Positions 52,201 to 61,960 of a DNA stretch of 64,000 nucleotides are shown in pieces (within the stretch, counting starts at the first letter, position 1; each line of letters begins with the position of its first letter). The DNA is from Serinus canaria. Taxonomy: Eukaryota; Chordata; Aves; Passeriformes; Fringillidae. Location: contig NC_066313.1 of the NCBI RefSeq assembly GCF_022539315.1, positions 21,551,059-21,615,058 of the forward strand, written 5' to 3'. The notes beneath the pieces are model-generated. The model was not told the DNA's origin. It saw only the letters and a list, made by a program, of their open reading frames with translations, and made no database searches. The translations under genes were made by a program, and so were the position numbers.

Positions 52201-55200
52201 AGTCAGCAAGGGCTCTGGCTTTTCCCATTTTAATTCTATGCTCCAGAACGACTTTCAGCCAAGCAGAGAAATGTCGCTGCAAGCACTGCATGGGAGAGTT
52301 TCAGAAAACCAATGAGAAAGATACAACCTGTCACACAAATGCTGATCCTCTCTGCCCTTTTTCTATTCTGGCTTTCCTTTTTGAGATTCTTTTTAGAATC
52401 CTCATTTTCAACAATTATCTTGAGGATTAAAAAGAATATTGCAGAGCCATGTACAGGTCTTCTACAAAAAGCAGAAGGGGTCTAGAAAGACTCATCATAT
52501 CAAGGGACTCTATGCTTTGGAGTGGAAATGCACTTAGTTCACCGAGTATAAAAGAATGAAATGGGTGAGGAAAATAAAATTTCCTAGAGACAGGGAAAAT
52601 ATTTTCTAATCTAGAAAATGTCTAAAATGCTACAGGTAAGAACACATCTGTGAGTAACTGATTTTTTTTTTTTTTAATGAACTTAGACAAAAATCAAGAC
52701 ATTTCCTGGAGTGAATTTATGACACAGCCTCAGCTTATCCTCATTCCAGCAGGAAGCCAAACCTTTCCCCTATTGTGTAATTAGACTTGCTGCCTTTGGG
52801 AGTAATTTACATTGTACAGAGCAGCAATTTGCTTTCTAATCTACCCCATAATTCTAGTCCCGTCACTGCAAACACTGTTCATTTTGATCCTCCAAGTGGG
52901 TCAACTTACAGGACTCTGCTGTTCCCCTTTTGTCATAGTGCCTTGTGTTAATTGCATTCCTCTCTCGCTGAAATCTTCAAATGGAGACTTACAAAAAGTC
53001 AATGCATTAGCTGTTTCTTTCTACTTTAGGAAAGGAATCAAAATGTCACTATTGCTTAGCTCAGCCAAGCTCTGTCTTCTTAAATTATGCCAATCCTGAA
53101 TTGTTCTGTGGTTTCATTCAGGCTTATCTTCACAGCTTAAGACTGTGCCGGAGAGAGGCTGAGTACTACTAAATAGCAGCCAAGCTCAAATCCAGCAGAT
53201 GGGCAGATGGACTGAGCAGTGAGGAGAATCACCATAAAATCTACAGGATTCTTCTGCTGAAAAAAGCCCTAGATGAAGATATATAGACATCAACGATGAT
53301 GACTGCTCTATTAATTAAAAACATTACAGGATGGATGGCATTCATACCTGCACTCAGGAAATTTACTTCCTTTGCTGAGACTGCTGAGATAATACAAAAT
53401 TTTTCAGTACTAAAAGATCACTCTTTGGTTGTTGAGTATTTGATACACATTTAACCAACAGCTGACCATAGTATCAGAATAATGAAGGTGAAATAAAGGG
53501 GTTCCTACTAGGAATTATTTAAGTTTGTTTGCATCAAAAGAGCTATTGCAGTAACATAGTATATCCTACTGCACCCAGTGGAAGGGATCCTTGAGTAACA
53601 TGTTACTATGGATGAGCTGGCATGCATCGACTCTCAGAGCCACTGCTCAAACATCATCTCAGGCTGCAGCATTTCTCTTTCCTTTCCCTGTTTCTGAACT
53701 AGAATGTGCAAAGCAATCTTTAAAATGTCTTCCCATGCACACAAAAAGGGCTTCTCAGGCCTTTTTTCTGCCACTTTTCCCTTTTATTTCCCTCCTTGAG
53801 GGAAAATAAATCTCACTTCACTTCCTCCACTGTATATCTTCTTATTTCTTGATTGCAGAAGCCTTTATGGTCTCATCTGTCTGGAGAGCCATGTCTTTTC
53901 CACAATTCTAAGTGAAATGTCCCACTGAATACACTTGAAGCACAGGCCCAGTGGGGTCAGCACCTCAGGATTTTTTGCTCCTAGTCTTATAAGACACTTT
54001 TGGCCCTGCTTTCCTGGCATCAAGAAGTCTTTGAAAAAGTAAAAAATTCTGTATAATCAGGACTATTTACTTCAGGTTTGCAAATGGTAGTCAAGGGCAA
54101 GTAACTCAGAGTCTCAGATAAAGAAAGGTGATGCTCACTCTCTGCTTACTGGTGTGAATCCTGCGCAGCAACTCCTGAGTCTTCTTCTGTTTCTCCTCTC
54201 CTTGCTCTTCTCTCTTCAGGGGTGGTGACACAGCAGACACCTCCTGCATTGACAGCTTCTGAGTTTTTTCTTGTCTCTTTCCCTCCCTGCAAAGTGAACA
54301 AACACACAGATCTAATATCATGATATACAATCGAATACAATTCTCTTTTTGGCCAATTGTAAGAGAACCACCTCTACAGCTTAGAAATTTGCTGGTTATT
54401 TTAACTCGGCCTTCTTAAAAACCACTTCTGTAATGGAGTCCCAGAGATTAAACAGTCCAGTGCATTTCCTAAACACAGAAGGCAAAAGAAAATAGTAAAT
54501 GATTTCAGTAAATATTTCATTAAAGCATTTGTATAAGAAGATTTAGGATCTCAGGGCTGCCTATGTAAATAAATGGCATCCCTATAAGGGACATCTCTGT
54601 GACAATCCAAGCTCAGCAGAAGAAAAAAATAACGTCTCTGCAGAATTCTCAGCCAAGAGTGCTCTTTATTCTCTCATAGTAGGGAAAGTATTGCAAGGGC
54701 TAGACTTTCAACACAGACTTTTTTTCTTTTTTTCTGTGTACTGGCATTCATGTGGCATTAGATGCTAACAAGACTGGATGTAGCCACAGAGTTAATGGAG
54801 AGAATGCACAGTGGTGCAAACACACTGCTACTTTGTGATTCAGTGCATATGCTATAATAATGGCTGAGGGGCGGATAACACTACCCTTAGCACACCTTCC
54901 CACTCATGAAAAACTCTGCCACTGATGTTGGTAACAGAGGACTAAAAGGTTTTGGGAGAGTTCAAAGTCAGCAACAGCTGTTTTGTTAGGGATCACCATT
55001 GCTCTTATATTTAACAAAAGGATCTTATAAGTGGTTTTCATCTCTCCACACCCTTCCTTACATTCTCCAAACTTTTGCCATGGTGTACTTCCTCTCAGCC
55101 ATTTCCTTTCTCAGCTTCACTATTTCCCTCTGGATCTCCTCTTCCTCCTTCTTAGCCTGCAGGGCCTTCCTTCTGTCCTCCTCCTGTGCTTGGAGCCTGG

Positions 55201-58200
55201 CCTCAGACAGAATTGCTTTCTTCAGGGACTCTTCTTGTCTCTGAAGCTCTAAAGCCTTCTGATGCCTCATTCGGTTTTCTTTCACCTGAGCAGGAGAAAA
55301 TTGGCAAAAGTCAAAGCAAACATCAAAGGCTGAAGAATTTGAAGTTCACTGTACACTGCCAGGGTGGGTCACAATCCACCTTTCACATTAAGCAAGAAAC
55401 CTTAACTGTAGCAGGCGCTGACTGGAGAGACTGTGCTCTTGACCAGCAAAACACTCCATGTGAGAGTGAAATTAAATCAATATTCCTTAATGGGAGCAAA
55501 CTCAGAACTGACAGCTGTGGCAGCTCTTCCTGTCAGTCTTCAGAAAAGGGGGAAAAGCCTGAACAGTTTTAGTGAAAGCTGACTGTACAAGCTACTGCTG
55601 AATGGCTGATGTGCACATGGAAATGCAATAAAGTTTCAGCTGAACGGTGGAAGAGTATCTTTGGGTAGTTGCTTCCAAGTCAGAGATTATTGTAGGCTCT
55701 GAGAGAATACTGGGGAGATATCACTGAGCATTTACTCTAATCCTGTAATCCTCCACTTTATTCCTTTTAACTGAGCTGCCTTGCCTGCTCACCTGCTTGT
55801 GTCTGAGCTCCATGATTATCCGTGGATCTGAAAGTTTGTTTTTTTCCTTGATCTCTTCAAGTCTAAGATGTTTTGCTATCCCACAGTTCACAGCTTCACT
55901 CTGCAAAAGATGCTGGAGGTAATTCTGGACAGAGGAACTTTCCATTTCACATTCCAGATAACTGCACAAGTCTGAAATGAGAAATTCAGATTATCTCAGG
56001 CTAGTCTGAAATGAATAAACCCTTCTGTCTCAGATCCCAAAGCCTAATGTAATTAAAAGGATCGCTTCCCCGGACTGTGAATGCATTTCTGATGAACGCA
56101 GACACACTGACTGCACTCCATTTATCCCCAGAGTCTCAATCGGTCTTCCATTGAACATGCTAGAGCAGTAACAATGTTTCATCCATTTTTTACTGTCTTG
56201 CCTCTGAGCATCTCAAAAGGCTGTATATATATAAACTTGACAGGCCTCAAAAATAACTGTTCACAAAAGAAAAAAAAAATTCTCTTTTACAAAGAGAGAC
56301 ATTGAATGTTTATGAGTCACATTTATGCAGCCCTACAGCAAGATGCTGTAAAGATCTGGGGGACAAAATTATCACATTTAGTCTTGTTTCTACTGAGTCC
56401 ACTGTCCTGACCTCAAAACAACTGTTACCTTTCAGTCTTTCAGACAAACCATAAGCTGACTGTGGTAGCAGCTCTCTGGCCACAGGGAACAACAGACAAC
56501 TTCCCCAGGCATTTTCCTGGGGAAGGCTGTGAGAAGATGAGAGAAAAGAATGAGAAACAATTCTTATCTCCACTTGCTGCACCTGTTGTTGTGCACATGT
56601 GGAATGTGTTAAGGAGATCATTTACCAAAGGGTAATTTCTTAATTGGACACTGGATGTTGTTTGGGGGGATTGACCAATAAGGTCAAAGCGGTACCGGAC
56701 TGTCTGTAAGGGTCACGAGCTTCTCAATAAGTACAGTATAATACAGTATGGTAGAATAAAGTGATTGATCAGCCTTCTGGAATCATGGAGTCAATACTAA
56801 TTATTACCCAGCTGGGGGCCTGTGGCAACACCTGACCTCCTTCCCCAGCACAGCCTCAGAGAGGAAACCAGATCCTGCTTTGCAAGGCACTCACCATCAA
56901 AGTGATCATACTTTGGAGGGGTTGCAGAAGGCTCTTCCTGAAGGACAGAGTCAGCTTCCTCTTCTCCATCACTCAGCTCCAGTTCCAAATGGGACTTCAT
57001 CCAGTTACTGAGCAGCTCCTGGGCTACCATGAAGAAAGAGACTGATGACTTCACTTGCTTAAAAAAACCATATGGCTAAGTGAAAACTAGCAATAGTCTG
57101 GGATAGTTATATCACATGCTAGGAATGACTGAAACCTGATCTGCAACAGGAAATAGAATAAAGCTAATAGTTCTGTTCTTATCTTCTTGATCTGTAAAAG
57201 AACAGGAAGAGAAGGTAGCAAATGTTTTTCCTGTCATCTGTATCAGAAATCAATTCTTCTCCATCTCATTTTTACTATGATTCTGCAGGCGTTTACATTA
57301 TTTGTGATTATTTTCTAGCATTTATCAAGGAGATGGAATTCACATGAGGTAATTAATAATTTAGACAGTCTTCATATGTTTTACCACTGCACTTGCAGAA
57401 ACTTAGATGGTTTCCACATGTGCAGCCGAGGCTGTCTATATGCTAAATTCAAAAGAACCACTGTTTGGACAAACTTTTGCTTCATGTGTACAGGTTAACC
57501 CTTTGCAAGTACCACAGAAACAACTGGTGAGTCTAATTACAAGTCCATCAGCTGGCAAACTTCACCTGGGACTCAGGGTTAAGACTGCAGCTACAGGAAT
57601 GCACTCATGCTGGATGTGGTACTCCTCAGTGAGCTCAAATGCCTAATGCACAACTGGGTATGGAGTCCTTCAATGGACTGTTTGTATCTCCCTTTTTTCT
57701 GCAGAAAAATGAAAAAAAATCCTTTTTCAGAATTTCTTCTCAAAAGCAAGGTCAGCTCATGGGTCTGCTGCCTCAACAAACAAGCTGGCCTTGCTGCATG
57801 GGTGGCCAAGCTGCTCCTGAAGCTAGACACAGGGCTGTAAACTGCAAGGCATCAGGAGCAGCCCCACAAGAAGCAGAACCATCCTCAGCTATCTGTGTGG
57901 TGAGGATGGACAAAGAGCCGGGACCCCAGCAGCCACTCCAGTGGGAGTCATGACACAGTGTAAGACACACAGTCAATGGACAGGAGCTCTTCCTATCCAC
58001 TCCTAACATACAGTGAAGATGCTCTCTGGTATTTCTAAGGTAATAAAACCTTTTTCAAACTTTCTTTAAAAATGATGAGTTTTTTGAAGAAAACATAAAT
58101 CTAATGTTTGTTGTCCTTCAAATCACTTTTATTCTCTTTCATAATCTCTCCAGCCAGATCGGGAACAGGGAAATATATCTGATAACAGAAAGAAGAGCAG

Positions 58201-61200
58201 AAAACAACTTGCCACATGGGGAAGGGTTACTTTTTTCACTGGGATTTGTGATCTTCTCTTAACTAAAGTAAATGTCTTCTGGCACTTCTCTTTACAAAGT
58301 TGGCTTTGTGTAGTTACTACCATTAAGTACTGCAATAATGGATTCCAGGTAAAAGTATTTCATTTAAGTTAGGAACAATTACATTGAACAATTAATAGCT
58401 ATAAAAAGGAAAATTCTAGCAGAAAAGGGCAAACAAAAATAATAAAGAAACATGAGGAAAGCAAGCAACCTTTCCACCAAAAGAAAAGACAAGGCTCTTC
58501 ACCACAGCAAAGACAGCTCCTTTGGAGCCATTGGCTGTATAATGCATTCAGATACGGCACTGTAAGCAGGTAAGTGTATTCCATGCTGATAGCTGAACCC
58601 TTGATGGTGACAAGTGAAAAAGCTGACTTCCTCGATTGAAGTGGATGCTCTAAAGATGTATCATCATGTTGTTCTGTAATGCTGACCTTTGATTCTTAAA
58701 AGAATGGTTAACTCAGTTTTTAAAATACTGTCTCCTATCAGCTTTTTACACTGCAGACATATTCTAGCACCGATGGGTGATAATCTCCCTCCTTTCTGTT
58801 TTTTAAACCTACCATAGCTTTACTTTCCAACTTCAGCAAGCACTTTTGGCTGCAGGCTTTACAAAAGAAATATTTATTTAGGTCACTAGTAAGGAAAATT
58901 TTGCATGGGAATCAAAACAAAACCACACTGTTATTCATAGATATGAAATTTACAAGAGCAACTCCATTTCCAGAACTAATGTCAGGTGATTTCACCTGGT
59001 TTCCTGTAGCACACTAACTTGGTTTTGACCATACAGTGTGTCTTCAAGGGCAGTTCTTATCCTTGCCTTGACCTGGTATCTCCAGGAGACAGAGAGTTTA
59101 TCCTTCTCTCAGGTATGCCATTTAAGATCTGCCTTGAACTCCAGCAACTGATCCTTCTTATGCCTTTCTCCATCAGATGAAAGATATCTCAACTGTTTCT
59201 TGTGAACTCAAGCTTTGCAAGACCCTGTTCAGGTCACAACTGCAAAGCTGGATCAAGAACAATTAATTTTAGGCATCTTGTGCCAAACAGAATTTTACCT
59301 CACCTTCCTCACAGGCCTCACGATGAACTTGCAGCCGTTCTGCAGTTTCCAAACTTGTCACAGGACCCCAAGGCCTCTGTGGGCACCTTGACTTTTGAAG
59401 GGAAAAAGCTTCAGAGACAGCATACGCAGAGGCTTGGTCCACTCTCTTAAATTAAAGAAAGGAAATAATTTCTAAGGATATTGATTTTTACACTTCTTAT
59501 ACCCACATTTTTCCTCCAGAGAGCAAGCATCAGTGAGAATGTAACATAAAAGCATGTTATAAAGGAATAGATTATTTTTGAAATGCATTTCTACAACTAC
59601 TTGATTGCATAAACTGGACTTAGGAGTCATTAGGCAACTAGTGCCAAACACAGAGACTGGAGAACACAGAGAGAATAGAAACACCCAGCCCCTGGGGGCT
59701 GGATGGAGACTTGCTGAGCTAGTGGCCAGCAACTAGCAACTGAAATTGCTATCAGCAACTGAAATTTGATATCAGCTTTTTGTCATAGCCAAGCTGAGAG
59801 AATACCTGTCCCATATTCATCTTTCTGAAATGTTGATGGTCCTGATGTGTCACTGTATTTTCACAAGTAACATCTGTGCCCCACAGTCCAGATTTCTGAA
59901 CTTCTTCCCTCTGTGCTGCTGCCAGAAGCCAAGGATGCCTGAGGAAGCAGATACACACTCCTACCTGCCATAAGAAGCAGGCTGAAGGTTGAGAGCATGG
60001 GTGTGCCCAAGGAAGCAAAACAAATAGAGCCTCACCCTAGAATTCATTTTCTTTGATGTCAGGTGGCTGCAGGTGCAGGACATGGTGCTTTGGGGTAAAT
60101 CTCTTGTATTACTTGCCCAAAAAACCTGCAGCACTCCTCAACAGCAAGTTTTTTGTGTTGAGTTTTATGCATAGCAACAAAACACCTTATTCTTCATAGA
60201 GTTTGGATTAGAAGGTACCTTTACAAGTCATATAGTCCAGCCTCCCTGGCATGAGGAGGGACATCTTTGATAACACCAAGCTGGATGGGAATGTTGCTCT
60301 ACTTGAGGGCAGGAAGGCTCTGCAGAAGAGTCCGGACAGGCTGGATTGATGGGCTGAGGCCAACTGCATGAAGTTCAACAAGGTCAAGGGCCAGGTCCTG
60401 CACTTGGGTCACAACAACCCCAGGCAGCACCAGGGGGTGAGGGAAGAGTGGCTGGAAAGCTGCCTGGCAGAAAAGGACCTGTGGGTGCTGGTTGACAGCA
60501 GCTGAACATAAGCCAGCAGTGTGCCCAGGCAGCCACGAAGGCCAATGGCATCCTGGCCTGTATCAGCAATAGTGTGGCCAGCAGGACCAGGGCAGGGATT
60601 GTCCCTCTGTACTCAGCACTGGTGAGGCTGCCTTGAGTCCTGTGTCCAGTTCTGGGTCCCTAAATCCAGGAAAAATATTGAGGAGTGTATTCAGAAGTCA
60701 AAGCTGCTAAAGGGTCTAGAGGAGCAGCTGAGGGAACTGGGATTGTTTAGTGCGGAAAAAAATGGAGGCTCAGGGGTGAACTTGTCACTCTCTACAACCA
60801 CCTGAAAGGAGGATGTAGCCAGGTGGGGGTTGGTCTCTCCTCCCAGGTAACAAGCGACAGGACAAGGGAGAATAGCTTCAAGTTTTGTTATGGGATATTT
60901 AGATTGGATATTAGGAAAAATCTCCTCACTGAAAGGGAGACCAGGCATTGAAACAGGCTGCCCAGAAAAGAGGTTGAGTCACCATCCCTGGAAGTGTTCA
61001 AACAACCTGTGGATGTGGCACTTGGGGTCATGGTTTGGTGGTGACCTCGGTGGTGCTGAATTAATGGTTGGACTCAATGATCTTAGAGGTCTTTTCCAAC
61101 CTTAATGATTCCGTGATCCTCAACCACCTCAGGTTAGAGCCCCGTCTAACCTGATCCTGAATGTCACTGCGCAAGTTATTCAGCCTTGGCCTATTGTTCC

Positions 61201-61596
61201 AGGCTACCCAAACCTCGGCAGGGACTAAGGAAAACCACAGCGTTCCAACCTCCCGTGCCTCTTCCTGAACCCGAGTTTCACAATGCCAGCTTCAGCGCCT
61301 TTCGCTCGAGTCCAGCACAGATTTCCCACCCGCCGGCAAGCCGCACGGCCCTGGGAAACCTCATCCGTGATCCTGAACCTGCCGTGCTGACTGCCCGAGA
61401 TCCCAAGGAAGCGGGATCCCAGGGAAGCGTCCCGCCCCCGGCGCCCTCCGCGCCGCTGAGGCGAGCGGGCCGCGCTCCCCCCGCCGTGCCCCGTTACCTG
61501 CGGGAGGCGCTGCCCACGGTGCGGCCCCGGCCGCTGACCCGAGAGGGCCATGGCCGCGCCGGGCACCGCCGCCAGCCGCCCGCCCCTCTCGGCCAT
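41313..61596 (-). CDS. CCDC191: CCDC191 coiled-coil protein (16 coding exons)
   Basis: Coding exons in transcript order: 61498-61596, 59304-59445, 56895-57023, 55793-55971, 55062-55285, 54139-54286, 52095-52285, 51121-51367, 49346-49686, 48746-48840, 47091-47173, 45887-45988, 44708-44851, 43496-43648, 42962-43116, 41313-41463. Phases sum to 860 codons plus TGA; human is about 936. Seen: charged coiled coils at about residues 185-260, 480-520 and 600-710, and aromatic F/L-x2-W motifs in exons 7, 8 and 14-16. The protein is poorly characterised; a centrosomal or ciliary role is only inferred from the coiled coils and Sfi1-like motifs. It shares a head-to-head promoter with QTRT2 and converges on ZDHHC23. 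Exon 1 and the exon 9 borders are the least certain. Confidence 0.9.
41796..41833. repeat. 18-bp direct repeat, two copies
   Basis: aaataggaaagaagtttc occurs twice, 20 bases apart, in the CCDC191 intron before the terminal exon. Confidence 0.95.
42962..43116 (-). CDS. CCDC191: CCDC191 exon 15
   Basis: Acceptor tccccag, donor AA|gtgagt. Encodes [13 protein letters not shown] and [19 protein letters not shown]. Confidence 0.92.
43496..43648 (-). CDS. CCDC191: CCDC191 exon 14: Sfi1-like motifs
   Basis: Acceptor tcactcag, donor AAAG|gttggc. Encodes [17 protein letters not shown] and [11 protein letters not shown], two further aromatic motifs. Confidence 0.92.
44708..44851 (-). CDS. CCDC191: CCDC191 exon 13
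   Basis: Acceptor attgcag, donor GTG|gtaagt. Encodes [15 protein letters not shown], then [19 protein letters not shown]. Confidence 0.92.
45887..45988 (-). CDS. CCDC191: CCDC191 exon 12: coiled coil 3
   Basis: Acceptor ttccaag, donor CTG|gtgacc. 34 codons, nearly all charged: [20 protein letters not shown] then [13 protein letters not shown]. Confidence 0.9.
46197..46268. repeat. (ATCT)18 microsatellite
   Basis: Eighteen perfect tetranucleotide copies in a CCDC191 intron (between exons 11 and 12). Likely length-polymorphic. Confidence 0.98.
47091..47173 (-). CDS. CCDC191: CCDC191 exon 11
   Basis: An 83 bp exon with no ORF of its own in the window. Acceptor tctgtag, donor TTG|gtaagg. Encodes [20 protein letters not shown], the start of coiled coil 3. 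Confidence 0.9.
47174..48745 (-). other. CCDC191 intron between exons 10 and 11
   Basis: Nothing recognised beyond intronic sequence. Confidence 0.7.
48746..48840 (-). CDS. CCDC191: CCDC191 exon 10
   Basis: Acceptor ttcatag, donor AAAAG|gtattg. Short exon ending in LTSPHPILK, a segment recalled from mammalian CCDC191. Confidence 0.85.
49346..49686 (-). CDS. CCDC191: CCDC191 exon 9: coiled coil 2
   Basis: Encodes [20 protein letters not shown] and a Gln-rich coiled coil. The acceptor at 49687 (gcctggcag) and the donor GAG|gtatat were chosen because they alone keep the frame with exons 8 and 10. Confidence 0.75.
50719..50733. repeat. C-rich homopolymer
   Basis: Run of about 13 C in the CCDC191 intron between exons 8 and 9. 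Confidence 0.85.
51121..51367 (-). CDS. CCDC191: CCDC191 exon 8
   Basis: Acceptor cattcag, donor AAG|gtaaat. Encodes [19 protein letters not shown] then a basic helix and a less ordered Gly/Pro/Asn tail; phase 0 end. Confidence 0.9.
52095..52285 (-). CDS. CCDC191: CCDC191 exon 7: Sfi1-like motifs
   Basis: Acceptor catgcag, donor CAG|gtagtg. Encodes [19 protein letters not shown] and [10 protein letters not shown], two aromatic motifs about 30 residues apart. Confidence 0.92.
52286..54138 (-). other. CCDC191 intron between exons 6 and 7
   Basis: Unique AT-rich intronic DNA; no exon or known repeat recognised. Confidence 0.7.
54139..54286 (-). CDS. CCDC191: CCDC191 exon 6
   Basis: Acceptor tttgcag. 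Encodes [13 protein letters not shown] to [11 protein letters not shown]. The donor AGA|gtgagc keeps the frame; another donor, A|gtaagc at 54149-54148, lies 11 bases upstream and would shift the frame. Confidence 0.85.
55062..55285 (-). CDS. CCDC191: CCDC191 exon 5: coiled coil 1
   Basis: Acceptor gctcag, donor AAT|gtaagg. Encodes [15 protein letters not shown] and a long Glu/Lys/Arg coiled coil ending REMAERK; leaves two bases. Confidence 0.92.
55793..55971 (-). CDS. CCDC191: CCDC191 exon 4
   Basis: Acceptor atttcag, donor CAG|gtgagc. Encodes [13 protein letters not shown] and the [12 protein letters not shown] end that leads into the first coiled coil. Confidence 0.9.
56895..57023 (-). CDS. 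CCDC191: CCDC191 exon 3
   Basis: Acceptor catggtag, donor ATG|gtgagt. Encodes [17 protein letters not shown] followed by an acidic stretch. Confidence 0.87.
57024..59303 (-). other. CCDC191 intron between exons 2 and 3
   Basis: Unique intronic DNA; the reading frames near 57600-58010 overlap on both strands and look fortuitous. Confidence 0.7.
59304..59445 (-). CDS. CCDC191: CCDC191 exon 2
   Basis: Acceptor aatttaag, donor AAG|gtgagg. Encodes [14 protein letters not shown], the N-terminal conserved segment; leaves one base. Confidence 0.82.
60194..60267 (-). mobile_element. CR1 3'-end fragment in reverse orientation
   Basis: Reads as the reverse complement of a CR1 3' end (ttcatagagtttggattaga, then agtccagcctccctggcatg) and abuts the sense CR1 at 60268, so two CR1 pieces lie back to back. 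Confidence 0.7.
60268..61118 (+). mobile_element. CR1 LINE fragment, RT end plus 3' UTR
   Basis: Antisense to CCDC191, in its first intron. Begins in the reverse-transcriptase C-terminal region (acaccaagctggatgggaat) and runs through the 3' UTR to the terminal ccaaccttaatgattccgtg. Frame is broken by changes; it is an old non-autonomous copy. Confidence 0.92.
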
Positions 61597-61960
61597 GGCA
61601 ACGGAGGGGCGGAGCCCGCTCGCTGGCGCCCGCTGATGACGCCCGGCGCGGGAAGGGGCGGCCCGCGTTCCCCGCGTCCTCCGCGTCCCATAAGCCCGCG
61701 TCCCTAGCCGGCGCCGCGGGGCGAGGATGAGGCTGAAGCTGCTCGGTGCGGGCGGCGGGCGGCTGGGCTCGCTGGCGGGGCTGGGCCGCGGCGGGGCCGG
61801 CGCGCTGGAGCTGCCCGGCTGCCTGCTGTACACGCGGACCGGCGCGGCGCCGCACCTCACCCACGACACGCTGCGGGAGGTGCGCGGCGTGCCCGGCGTG
61901 GCGCACATCGCCCTGCCCGCCCTGTGAGTACCGCGCCCGCGCCCGGGGCCCTGCTTGTCC
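61400..61960. promoter_or_regulatory. Bidirectional CpG-island promoter of CCDC191 and QTRT2
   Basis: The two start codons (61596 on the minus strand, 61727 on the plus strand) are 130 bases apart, head to head, inside a CpG island. Contains TGATGACG (ATF/CRE-like) at 61634-61641, a GGCAAC/GTTGCC half-site at 61597-61602 and GC boxes. No TATA box seen. Co-expression of the two genes is a reasonable inference. Confidence 0.8.
61498..61596 (-). CDS. CCDC191: CCDC191 exon 1
   Basis: ATG in gttgccATGg, then [20 protein letters not shown], donor CAG|gtaacg, 33 codons, phase 0. Chosen for its CpG island position, good start context and phase fit with exon 2; a second in-frame ATG is at residue 16. 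Confidence 0.7.

Noticed and set aside
57591..58009. Overlapping frames on both strands between CCDC191 exons 2 and 3
   Set aside because: Mutually overlapping, no splice-phase fit, no similarity recognised.
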